64,000 bases of DNA from Pipra filicauda (lineage: Eukaryota; Chordata; Aves; Passeriformes; Pipridae): positions 134,309 to 198,308 of the forward strand of contig NW_024104448.1 in assembly GCF_003945595.2 (NCBI RefSeq), in the 5' to 3' direction. The position numbers and the translations under genes were made by a program. The notes beneath the pieces are model-generated. The model was not told the origin of the DNA. It did no database searches and saw only the letters and a program-made list of their open reading frames with translations. Below are positions 11,501 through 20,942 of this stretch, in pieces (position 1 is the first letter of the stretch; each line of letters begins with the position of its first letter).

Positions 11501-11905
11501 GAGAATGAGGATATCAGGGAGACTGAAGCAAAATACAAGTAGGAAGCAACATACAATTCCTCTCATGACTTCTCCTTAGGACATTGAAATTCCAGCTCCA
11601 TTATTTCTTCAACCACCACCAGAATTAGGGAATAAAGTGATACAGAGAACACACTATAATGATTTTTCTAGACACTTTTGAATTGTTTGCTGATTTCAGT
11701 ATTGTTTGTTGGTCAATACTTCACCAACACAGAAGGATTCTGTGCCTTTGGATCACACCACTCGTCTTCTTACATGCTTCCTATCATCATACGTGCAAAT
11801 GATCAAATGGCGAAGGGGAAGTGAAAATTTAACACACAGGAACCAGGCACAGATCAAGCTACCTCATAGATTCTGAAATGTGTGGTTTCGAGTCTCTCAT
11901 GCCCT
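8531..11905. other. no gene recognised
   Basis: Unique-looking sequence of ordinary composition. Several open frames of 60-200 codons exist on both strands, but none has a domain, signal peptide or convincing splice pattern that I recognise. Confidence 0.4.
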
Positions 11906-11908
11906 GTA

Positions 11909-12083
11909 CAGAATCACAGAGACACTGAGTAGTTGAGGTTGGAAGGGACCTGGAGAGATCATCTGGTCCAATCCCCCTGCTCAAATAGGGACACCTGGAG
12001 CCACTTGGCCAGAACCTCATCCAGAGGCTTTTGAATATCTCCAAGGATGGAGACTCCACCACCTGCCCAGGTAACAGTGTCTG
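11909..12083 (-). mobile_element. CR1 LINE, 3' fragment
   Basis: The reverse complement of the CR1 3' region: GAGGTTGGAAGGGACCTGG, ATCATCTGGTCCAATCCCCC and the block ending CTCCACCACC. Heavily 5'-truncated, as is usual for bird CR1. Confidence 0.85.
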
Positions 12084-13592
12084 TAAGACTCAGGGAACAA
12101 TCTGGGGCTCACTGTCCTTGCTACGTTTCCATCTCCATATGACATCACTTGTAGATGTACCTTGATCGGGTAAGAGGCAAGAGGCACAAGCTGCAACATG
12201 AGAAATTCTGATTCAATGTGCAGAAAATTTCTTTTGGTGCTTTTTACCATGAGGGGGATCAAATATTGAACAAGGTGAGGAAACTCATGGTAAAGGGGAG
12301 AATGTAAATCAAAATGAGGAGCCATTGCACTATTGCCATAATCAGTGTCAGGCCACAAGGTTTGCCAAGATGATGAGACTTGAAACCAAGTCTGAGCTGT
12401 ACTTCTACAAAATGAGACCCCACAATAGAGCAGTATAAAGTTAAACAAATTAGAAGGGTCCAGATAGTGCTCAAATTTAGAAACTAAGATTTGCAATCAA
12501 TTGGGAAACTTAGTGCGAGGGGATGAGAGACGCCTCGAGAAAGAACAATAAAGAGATTTCAGTGGTTAGTTAACTCAGGATGCAAAATGGGATGTGCTCC
12601 TCCACGTTGAAATGTCTCAGAGACAGGTTAGGGATGTTTGCTCTAGTATTGATTTAGTTGTTAAAAATCTCAGCAACAATTACTAACCATGAATATTCCT
12701 GACCTCTAAACTCAGACAAATAATAAACGGTTATTTTGCCTTGAGATAAAGGACGTGAAATAGAGCAACACATGCTGATGTGCTCCAAAACGAATGTATA
12801 AGATTAGTTATCATGTGGGACATCTCTGCACTGGCTGAAAGTGTAAAATGTCAAGGCTATTTCTGATGAAAGCTCCCCCAAGTTCTTTCAGGTTTTGGTG
12901 GCATTTGTTTTTAACACTGTCTGCAGCTTTTTCACACCCCACCTTTACTCTCTTTTCATCTGTTCTGCAATAACTCGCTTGCAGCTGGGCTCTGAACTGT
13001 GTCTGTTTTGTGCTGCTCGGATGTGCACAGGCTGCACCAAACCTGACCCTCTTCTCCCAGTGCAACTACCCCAGGGTGGCCTGCAGACCTGGAGTCTCAT
13101 GTCCCATTTGAGACACACGTGCGCACGACCTGCAGTTCCACACATCCCCAGGGGAGCATCATGGGCTCCAGCTGCTCTCTCACATTAACAGGCAACTCCT
13201 GGCTCCTCATCTTCTCAGCCAGTACCTCCTGGATAATCCTGTGACCAGTCATGGGAACAATCCACCATATCTCCCTGATCCCAACAAGATCACAGCCCTA
13301 AAACCACACCCAGATGTCCATCTCATCCTCTGTTCCCCACAAGAGCAGCATTAGTGGACAGGCCCTTACAAGAAACTCCTCAGCATAAGGACTACCCAGA
13401 AAGGCCTTGGGGGGTTTCTTCACAATGGAGCATTGTTGGCACTTCCTGGGGAAAGAACCACTCTAACCCCCGTGGCCTTGGCTATCATCCCAAGAGCTCT
13501 GGAGCCACTTGTGCCCATGGCCAGTTTCCCCTTGGAGAATCCCTTGTCTCCATGTGGCAGAAGAGCTGGGAGGAGCAGTGAGAGCAGGGTAG
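12084..13592. other. no gene recognised
   Basis: AT-richer unique sequence up to about 12.9 kb, then more GC-rich. A 159-codon minus-strand frame at 12017-12496 has no recognisable domain. No exon or repeat family was identified. Confidence 0.35.
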
Positions 13593-13915
13593 AGTAGAGT
13601 GGGGGCCAAGGGGCAAGAGGGCTTTGCAGGGAGGATGCTGCCCCAGAGGGACAGGCAAACACGACTCATGCTCTGGGCTCGTGGTGTCCGGAAATGAAAG
13701 CAGGGGCTCTGCAGGCGCAGTGGCCGCAGTGGGGGCTGAGGCAGGGCCCCCGCTCGCCACAGCCCCTCCTCGTGGGAAAGGCCCTGCTGGCCACAGACAG
13801 GCAGCAGGACCAGTCCCAGCTGCTCTGCAAGGCACGGGCCAGGCAGCTCTTGAAGCGCTGTGCAGAGCTCAGCCCACAGCAGACGCTTCCAGGAGACGCT
13901 GTTCCTGCAGTGCCC
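13593..13915 (+). repeat. segment duplicated in inverted orientation at 28.99-29.31 kb
   Basis: It is nearly identical by eye to the reverse complement of 28990-29313, and similarity ends at GGAGACGCTGTTC, within about a dozen bases of the receptor start codon at 13921. One frame stays open and looks protein-like in both copies (for example GKALLATDRQQDQSQLL then CAELSPQQTLPGDAV). I do not recognise the protein. The duplicate now forms the 5' flank of the receptor gene and may contain its promoter or untranslated leader; that is inference. Confidence 0.75.
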
Positions 13916-13920
13916 AAACA

Positions 13921-14011
13921 ATGCTGGGGCAGCTGGGATGTGCCAGGCTGTCTCCTGCTCACCTGGCCTTCCTCCTCCTCCTCCTCCTCCTGCTGCTGCT
14001 GCTGGTGCTGA
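13921..14011 (+). CDS. receptor exon 1: signal peptide
   Basis: The ATG at 13921 begins MLGQLGCARLSPAHLAF, followed by an unbroken run of eleven leucines and then VL, a strong signal-peptide core. The exon ends in phase 1 at CTGA|GTGAGT. The leucine run is encoded by CTC/CTG repeats and may vary in length between individuals. No other in-frame ATG lies nearby with a hydrophobic stretch after it. Confidence 0.8.
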
Positions 14012-17000
14012 GTGAGTTGGGGGCTGGCTTTACCTTGGGGCTCAGCACTAGAGGGTTGCTGAGCAGGGCAGGACACATGGGAAAGGGTGTATGGAGCACA
14101 GGGGAAAGAGCTGCTTTAGGGAGGGCAGGAGGACAGTTGCTTCCTGCAGCTCCCATGGACCTCTGAGAAACGGGAGCGGTTTCCAGCCCCTCTGAGGGAG
14201 TCTGGTTCATGGCATGAGACTTGGCAGATGCTTAAGTGCTTCAGGGAGCCAGAGGCATCCACCTGGAACCACAAAACCAACCAAAATGGGTTTGGGGAAG
14301 TGTCAAACAGGAGACAAAGGACCTGCAGAATGGAGCCACGTGGCTGGGAAGGTTCTGGCCCAGCACAGCCTTAGCAGTGGGAACGTGGAGAGCGGCACGG
14401 GGTCGAGCTGGGTTGCTGCCCCTCTGACCAAAACCCTCTGTGCCCCATGGTGCAGGTGCCGATGTGATGACCCAGGACATCTGCAGCTCCCCAGGGGATG
14501 GTGAGTACAGGGACACGTCCTGTAAAGGGAATTGTTTGGGGCTGGAGATGGAAACCAGAAAGGGCTTTGTTCCCTGTGTGAATCCCTGGAGAAGAAATTC
14601 ACCCCTCCCAGAGCTGAGGTATTTCCCAGCCCTTACAACAGTAACAAATTCTTGAGCCATTACTCTTCCACCTCTCCAGGTGACCTCCCAGCTCCTGATC
14701 TCTCTATGATCCCCACTGCTGCACAGGATGACGAACAGGTTTTGTTTTGGTGCGTAATTGATCAGAAGTCTCCTGCCACCCGAATCATCTTCTGCAAGGA
14801 TGGGGTCGAGGTGCACAGCCTGAGAGCTCAACATCGGAAGGGGACCTACTACATGCTCTTCCCCATGACGAGGGGGAGCACAGGGACATACACATGTGGA
14901 TACCAGCACAAGAACAACAGCAATCGAGTGAGGAACTCTCCCCTCAGTGCTTCTAAGGACCTGAGCTTCGCAGGTGAGTCATGGCAAAGGGGCACACTCC
15001 AAGGAAACACTCCCACAGAGCCCAGGTGAGGGAGCTGCCCCCTGGCATGTTCTGGGCTGTTGGGAGGATAGGGAAAGGTTTGCTCTGGGGTAGTTGAGGG
15101 TCTTGGGTTTCAGCATCAGCAGCCCCCAACACACACCTCAAGTTCAAGCCATTGCACAGCAGGAGAATTTTGGGTCTTAGCCATGGAGGAATCTTTGTCA
15201 CATCAGTGCCAATTTTGGGTGGGTTTGTGATTCCAGGTGGATGCCTCTAGCTCCTTAAAGCACTTCAGCATCTGCCAAGTCTCACTCTTTGACTCAAACC
15301 CCCTCAGAGGGGTTGAAAATCACCCCCATTGCTCAGAGGTCCAAGGGAGCTGCAGGAAGCAATCGTCCTCCTGCCAAAGCAGCTCTGCCCCTCATTGCTA
15401 CACGGCTGCTCCACACACCCTTTCCCTGGGTTCTGCCTTGTGCCTGGGGCAGGCTCTCTCCTACCCTGCTCAGCAGCTCTCCAGTCCACAATTCCCACCT
15501 TCCTCCTGCATCTCTGTGTCCAACGCCCTCACCTTTCTCCAGACTCACCGGGCACCCAAAACAGGATGGTGGGGAGCTCAGGACAGGAGCTTTCAGATCA
15601 TCTCCCCTAAACTGTCCCAAAGCAGCTTCACCCCCCTGTATGAATCCGGCATCCCTGACAGGGAAAGAGTCAAGCTACACAACACATCCCCCTGCTAGTT
15701 TGGGCAATGATTGATGGAACCAAGAGCATTCTCTGGAGAGAGGGACGGAGCCAGAGGACAACAAATTGCAGTTCAGGTGCCTTCAGGTCTCCAGGTTCCA
15801 CCTGCCCAGCTCAGCCTCAAGTTGCAACCATCCCCCAAACCCCTCCCTGAGAGAGGGACCCCCCCCGCTTCAAGCAGCACCAGAGCACAGGGGCTTGAGG
15901 TTGCATTGCTGAACCCTCCCCATGCCTTGAGCCCTTGGGAGTGTGTGACTGCCCAGCAAACCCCAACCTGCCCTTATACTGTTTCTAGAGGACAGACAAG
16001 CGCTGGCTTTTCTTCATTGATTTGACTGGGTTAAAAAAACAGAAACATTTGTGGGAGGAAATACCTTGTTCCTTCACAATTCAGCATACGAGGGGGCTGT
16101 TCTGCTCTCCCTCAGTTGCTCTCTTGAATCAATTTGGAGACATCTTGATAACATAGGATTGAAAATGGCACTGATTGTTTTTCCATTTTTCTTCCAAGCT
16201 GCCCTCTTTTCCATACACTCTCTGTGGAAATTTCTGACAAATTCTGTGCTCTGGGATCAACTGTAACTGGTTATTTTGTTGTTACTCAAAGCTTTTATTT
16301 TTGTTTTCTCACCAACTTTCCAAAGTTTTCTCGAGTCTGGAGAATCATGGAATCATAGAATGGTTTGGGTTAGAAGGGACCTTAAATGTCACCTCGTTTC
16401 ACCACCCTGCCATGGTTGAGGACAGATCCCAATAGACCAGATAGCTCCAAGTCCTGACCAGAAAATTTTGACCAGGGGAGGTCAAAAGTGTGACATTTAG
16501 GTGCATCTAGAGAATCACATAAAAGCTTGGGAAACACCCCTCAGGGTAATCATGTTCCAGTGCAATTCCATTCCTGATCACAAGAGGCTGTGACCCATCT
16601 AAGACCATTCTCTATGTCATGATAAGTATGTTGTTTATAGTGTGAGATTATACCAGAAGCATCCACCTGGAACCACAAACCCAATGAAAACAAGCTTGGG
16701 AAGGTGTCAAGCCTGGAGACAAGGCACTTAGGATGGAGTCCCATGGGTTGAATGGTTCCTGCCTAGCACAGGCTCAGCAGTGGGAACGTGGACGGGGTGC
16801 ATGGGCTGAGCTGGGTTGTTGCCCCTCTGACCAAAACTCTCTGTGCCCCATGACGCAGGTGCTGGTGTGATGGCCCAGGACATCTGCAGCTCCCCAGGGG
16901 ATGGTGAGTACAGGGATAGGGCTTGTGAAAGGATTTGTGTGGGGCTGGAGATGGGAAGGGGTCCCCAAGTGTGAACTCCTGGAGGAGAAACTCTTTCCCT

Positions 17001-19950
17001 TGCAGAACGGAGTCTTTTTCGAGCCCTGACAAGAGTTACACTGTCCTGGGCCATCCCTTTGCCGTCTCTGCAGGTGACCTCCCAGCTCCATCCCTCCATA
17101 TGAAAATCAATGTCACTTTGGATGCAGCACAGGAGGGAGAACAGATTTTGTTTCGGTGCCAAATAGTCATGAAGTCTCCTGTCACCCGAATTGTCTTCTG
17201 CAAGGATGGGGTGGAGTTTCACAGCCTGAAAGCCCAACAGAAGAAGGGAACCTACTACATGCTCTTCACCATGACGAGGCGGAGCACGGGGACATACACA
17301 TGTGGGTACCAGCACAAGGACAACAGCAACCGAGTGAGGAACTCTGCCCTCAGTGCTGCCCAGAACCTGAGAGTCACGGGTGAGTCCTGGCAGTGGGGGA
17401 TGGGCAGGAAACACTCCCAGGCCCCTCAGAGCCCAGGTGAGTGAGGGGAACCTGCCCTGCCCCACCTCATGGCATATCCCCAGGTAGTTGGGATGCTGGC
17501 GGTCAGTGTGCAGTTCAGCCCAGCCCTTGCCACCAGGGACACTCCTTCCAGTCCCAGGAGAGAATCCTGCTCCTCTCCTGCCCCAGCATCATGGAAAGGG
17601 GAGAGTGGTGGTACCAGACCTAATGCAGAGCCATAGCTGTGCAGGGCATTCATTTATTGATCCCCACAGCTGACAGATGGTGGATCAGGGGGTCCCCACG
17701 GTGGCTGAATCTGTGCAGTACCTGGGGGAACTGCAGATTCTCAGCCTGTGCCTTTCTCCTCCCAGGCAGTGGGTCCAACTCCCAGGCAGGGACAGCCACC
17801 AATGGTGAGTGAATCCCTCCCTCACACCCAATGTTCCTCAGTATTGGGCCAAGGCTGCCCAGCTGCCAACCGCAGGACACTGAGAGGTTCATCAGCCAGG
17901 ACCTCGCTTGGCTCTAAGGGCGTATTCTGCTCTCTGCTTCCACTCCCCATAATTCCCCATCTTCCCCAACAGCTTCTCTGCCCCCAGATACCAATCCCCT
18001 GGGCTTTCAGACCTTTTCCCAAGACATTATGATAGGATTGGTGACCATCTCTCTCTTCCTCCTTGCTGCATCCACCTACTGTTTTGTGAGGAAAGGTGAG
18101 TGATTTGGGGATATCAAGGGGAAAATCTGAGGCCAAAATTGCACTTAATGCAGAGCTGCTGCTCTCTGACCCATGCTAGTTTAGAACGGCTGGATCCTTA
18201 CCCCGTTTCACAGGAAGCTGAGCCTCTCAGGCCTTTCATTTTTCAAATGAGGGAAGTAAATCTGCTGAGATGATAAAGACTTTATCAAAGAGGTGCCCCG
18301 CACCAGGCACACATTGGCTCCCATCCTGTGCACAGCTGCTGAGAGCCTGGGAGAGGCCAGGCTGGGAAAGGGGATTCACTGTTTTATAAACTGGGCTTGA
18401 AAAATCCCTCTCTGAGTGAGATGTGGATCACCTTCACTGCACAGTCCAGAGCATGGAAAGTCAGGGCTGTACAGGAACTCTGCCTCCCACCTCTCTCTTT
18501 CTTTTCCTTGCAGGAGCCTGCAGAGAGAGATGCCAAAGGTGAGCAGCAATCCCTGTGGGCTGGGGGCTGGGGGTTGATGGAGACGGGGCATCCTAGGCCC
18601 CCTGGAGTGGTCCTTGGGCAGGGGCAGCCTGGTCTTTGCTCATGGGTGGATTCCCCCATGGTGCAGGCAGGGAGGAGCAGGGCTTGCCCTGGCCTTGACT
18701 CCAGCCATGGACCCTATGCAAGACAGAATCATCCATGGCAATGACTCCAAAGAGCTCATCAGGGTCTGGACACAGACTCCAAAACCCTTTCCCCCAACTC
18801 TCTCCAGACAGCAGCAAGTTCCCAGCCACGAGGCTGAAGGGACTGATGACAATGAAATACACTGTGAGTACCAACTCCCCATTCTGGTTGACCCCCTCTT
18901 GTGTCCTGGCTGCCTCTGGCATCATCAGCAACCCAGAGACCACTGACTGGCCATGCCGCAGCGTCAGGAGCTGCACTGAGTTACAGGGACCTGCCCCAAA
19001 CCCCCTTTCCATCATCTCCATCTCCTCCTCTCATTGCAGGGCCTTTCCCACTTCCACATGCAATCCCAGCAATTTATCTCCCAGTGGGATTTGCAAAACA
19101 ACTCCCATTGAACAAGGGCAGATTTCTCCCCATGCTGTTGCTCCCCAGCTTCTTCCCTGCACACACAGCCTGCAGAGGAAAGGTGACAACAGATCCCCAT
19201 TCCTGCTCTGCATCCACAGATGGAAGGGCAGCTTTCACTGCTGCCAGGAGTGGGGTGAGATTAGGGGCAAACAGGGCAGGGGATTCAGTGCTGACCCCAG
19301 GGATCTGCTGTTCAAAGGCAGAGTGGTGTTTGTCCCTCTCAGAATGGGAAGCAAGGGCTCACTCTGTGCTTTTTGCCCCCCACCAGACTCCACCATTGCC
19401 CATGTTGGATGGAACAAGGTGAGTTGTGGCACAGCCTTGGTGCCAAACCAGGGAGCAGGGCCTGGGCATGGGATGTGGGTCTCAGGGTCTGTGCCAGTGG
19501 CTTGGGCTGGGGAGTCCCACAGGGCCATTTCCACCAAGAACTGAAGGGATGCACTTGTAGATATTTATGAGATAGATTTTCATCCAAGGAAAATATTTTA
19601 TTTTCTCAGTATCATCTGTAAATATTTTCCCTGGAAAAAATACTTCATGATGGAATGTCACATGTAAAATTTAGGGGTTTAAACTGGGGGAAAATAACCA
19701 AACCAAAACTGAAGGCAAAGGGCCCAACTCCCTGCAGCTGTCCTGTAGCCCAGGACCAGAGGCTTGTGCAGGGCTTGCAGCCAGCAGGGGAAATAACGGG
19801 CTTTCCTTTTTCTCTCTAAAGCCTCGTGTGCAAGAGCTGAACAGCAGCACAACCTATGCCCCGGTGAGGTCCGCCCACAGTCAGCCCAGGGAGCACTCCA
19901 GCATGGCCAGTGCCCAGGGAGAGTCACCCAGCCCAGCCTGTTCTCTCTGA
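13921..19950 (+). CDS. inhibitory Ig-superfamily receptor with ITIM and ITSM (11 exons, 389 codons)
   Basis: A type I membrane receptor assembled from 13921-14011, 14456-14500, 14680-14973, 16859-16903, 17074-17379, 17766-17804, 17988-18095, 18514-18538, 18808-18863, 19387-19418 and 19822-19950. Every junction has AG/GT borders, the phases agree throughout, and the frame is open to the TGA at 19948. Order: signal peptide; two [short exon + Ig-like domain] units; Ser/Gly/Thr stalk; membrane helix; tail. Each Ig domain has a paired CxI...YTCGY cysteine set and a third conserved Cys (FCKDG). The C-strand lacks the usual Trp, as in leukocyte-receptor-complex (LRC) C2 domains. The tail carries IHYSTI (ITIM) and TTYAPV (ITSM), the docking sites for SHP-1/SHP-2 and SAP-type SH2 proteins, and the helix has no basic residue, so inhibition is the likely role. 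The ligand is unknown. The leader exon, short second exon and phase-1 domain exons resemble LRC genes, but no orthologue is claimed. Confidence 0.8.
14012..14679. other. introns 1 and 2 of the receptor
   Basis: The 14050-14290 part is present again in reverse orientation at 15213-15482. From 14250 on, the sequence is repeated directly at 16655 onwards. Confidence 0.6.
14456..14500 (+). CDS. receptor exon 2: short leader-type exon, copy a
   Basis: A 45-nt exon between GTGCAG and GTGAGT, both junctions phase 1, reading ADVMTQDICSSPGD. A short second leader exon is typical of LRC-type receptors. It is repeated almost exactly at 16859-16903. Confidence 0.7.
14680..14973 (+). CDS. receptor exon 3: Ig-like domain 1
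   Basis: A 294-nt phase 1-1 exon coding for about 98 residues. The first core Cys is in LFWCVID and the second in YTCGYQ, with a third Cys in IFCKDG. It begins GDLPAPDLSM and ends DLSFAG. The acceptor is CTCTCCAG and the donor GTGAGT. Confidence 0.85.
15213..15482 (-). repeat. inverted copy of receptor intron 1 sequence
   Basis: Reads as the reverse complement of about 14050-14290. Shared blocks include CCAGGTGGATGCCTCT, CATCTGCCAAGTCTCA, GGAGCTGCAGGAAGCAA and CACACCCTTTCCC. Both copies lie within the gene, so the transcript of this region could fold into a long stem. Confidence 0.8.
15483..16340. other. intron between the two Ig cassettes
   Basis: No exon, known repeat or tandem structure was recognised here. 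Confidence 0.35.
16345..16440 (-). mobile_element. CR1 LINE, very short 3' end
   Basis: AATCATAGAATGGTTTGGG and AGAAGGGACCTTAAATG are the reverse complement of the CR1 3' terminus. It lies inside the receptor intron and breaks the sequence before cassette b. Confidence 0.85.
16859..16903 (+). CDS. receptor exon 4: short leader-type exon, copy b
   Basis: A 45-nt phase 1-1 exon reading AGVMAQDICSSPGD, a duplicate of exon 2. In the predicted full-length protein it forms a linker between the two Ig domains. If exon 1 is spliced directly to it, it would serve as the second leader exon instead. Confidence 0.65.
17074..17379 (+). CDS. receptor exon 5: Ig-like domain 2
   Basis: A 306-nt phase 1-1 exon coding for about 102 residues, four more than domain 1. 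Core Cys residues are in LFRCQIV and YTCGYQ, with a third in VFCKDG. It begins GDLPAPSLHMKINVT, which contains an N-glycosylation site (NVT), and ends NLRVTG. Confidence 0.85.
17766..17804 (+). CDS. receptor exon 6: stalk
   Basis: A 39-nt phase 1-1 exon reading GSGSNSQAGTATN, a small Ser/Gly/Thr stalk between the Ig domain and the membrane. Borders are TCCCAG and GTGAGT. Confidence 0.6.
17988..18095 (+). CDS. receptor exon 7: transmembrane helix
   Basis: A 108-nt exon starting DTNPLGFQTFSQD, then the helix MIGLVTISLFLLAASTYCF and the stop-transfer VRK. The helix has no Arg, Lys, Asp or Glu, so pairing with an ITAM adaptor is not expected. The acceptor is GCCCCCAG; a second AG lies 15 nt upstream. 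Confidence 0.75.
18514..18863 (+). CDS. receptor exons 8 and 9: proximal tail
   Basis: Exon 8 (18514-18538, 25 nt) and exon 9 (18808-18863, 56 nt) join in phase 2 and read on through VPSHEAEGTDDNEIH. The Tyr of the ITIM is split over the junction to exon 10: T at the end of exon 9 and AC at the start of exon 10. Confidence 0.65.
19387..19418 (+). CDS. receptor exon 10: completes the ITIM
   Basis: A 32-nt exon that gives YSTIAHVGWNK after the split codon, so the motif is IHYSTI, fitting (I/V/L/S)xYxx(I/V/L). It ends in phase 0 at AACAAG|GTGAGT. Confidence 0.65.
19822..19950 (+). CDS. receptor exon 11: ITSM and stop
   Basis: It begins after TCTCTAAAG in phase 0 with PRVQELNSSTTYAPV, containing TTYAPV, which fits the ITSM consensus TxYxx(V/I). 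It continues through a Ser/Pro/Gln-rich end to the TGA at 19948. A cryptic donor (CCG|GTGAGG) lies directly after APV; its use would change the last residues but keep the tyrosine. Confidence 0.65.
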   Translation, partial: PRVQELNSSTTYAPVRSAHSQPREHSSMASAQGESPSPACSL

Positions 19951-20940
19951 CAGAGCTCCTGAGCTGGGAAAATGGGGCTGGGGCATCCAGGCTGGGCTTG
20001 CTTGGGTTTTGCTGGGCTGGGCAAGGGCTGGGAGCTGGGAGCCTTGGAGCTGCTCCTTCAGCTCCTCCTCTCACCGTGTTCTTCCCCTTTCCCTTCTCAA
20101 CCCCACTTCCACCCCCCATGGCTCAGGGGGTTTACAGACATTCCCTGCAGCTCCCAGTGGCTTTGTCCCTGTCCCCAGGAACCTGCCCTGTGCCAACCCC
20201 TGGGCTTGTCTGCATCACTTCTGGTAGGGAATTGCCAGCACTTGGCTTGGCAGGGCAACACCTCCCCACAAGCCCTGGCCATGCCAACATGTCCACATCC
20301 AGCCCTTCCACCAGGCCCAGCCCTTCCCACACCCATTAGTAGTGTGTTCTGGATGCCTTGAACCAAAAAGATCTCTGTGACTTGCACAAGTATCAACAAT
20401 GTCTGATGGATAAATCCATATCAAATCTATTCCCTATATTGCACACGTGAGCACCTCGAGTGAAGACATCTCCATTCCCCTGTGTCAAAAGGAACCTGTG
20501 TGTCCATAAACCCCATGATCCAGCTCCGGGTGGGCTCTTCTCTGTGCCCACACTGATGCTCACCTGGATGCACAGGTGAGAGCATCTGTGTGGGCAGAGA
20601 GAAGGGCAACAGACATTATTTTCCTGGTCACCCATGAGGTGACTTTCTTCAGCTTTGCTGGCTTATATGCTCTTACAGCAGGATCTGCATGTGCTGTTAA
20701 CACCATGGCACATATCCATTGACACAGTGGGGAGGGCCATGATTTCCTGCCCATCAGAGCCTTTTATGTCCCATAGTTGAGCATAGCCCTGCTGGATTTT
20801 GTGATCAGTGTCTATGGGATTCCATAAATCCTTTTCACTCACTATTAATTGAACACATGGAGTACCACCATCCCACGCTCACAAAATCTATGCCAGTACA
20901 CTCTCCCCAGGCTTCTGCTGCTAAATCGCTAAGAAATGCC
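19951..20940. other. 3' flank of the receptor, no gene seen
   Basis: No canonical AATAAA was spotted in the first few hundred bases, so the 3' untranslated end could not be placed. Confidence 0.35.
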
Positions 20941-20942
20941 AT

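Larger units (their letters stand above)
14250..15035 (+). repeat. direct duplication, copy a (leader-type exon + Ig exon)
   Basis: Matches 16655-17450 in the same orientation, exons and introns included: CATCCACCTGGAACCACAAA, then TGGGAACGTGGA, the two exons, and AGCCCAGGTGAG at the far end. This is a tandem segmental duplication that doubled the Ig cassette. Confidence 0.85.
16655..17450 (+). repeat. direct duplication, copy b
   Basis: The second copy of the block described at 14250-15035. It carries exons 4 and 5. Confidence 0.85.

Noticed and set aside
12017..12496. A 159-codon minus-strand frame with hydrophobic segments
   Set aside because: No domain or splice support, and it overlaps a CR1 fragment at its 3' end.
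19822..19865. Donor-like CCG|GTGAGG as the end of receptor exon 11
   Set aside because: Read-through gives an open frame to a stop within 90 bases, and no matching acceptor was found downstream. Kept as a possible alternative only.
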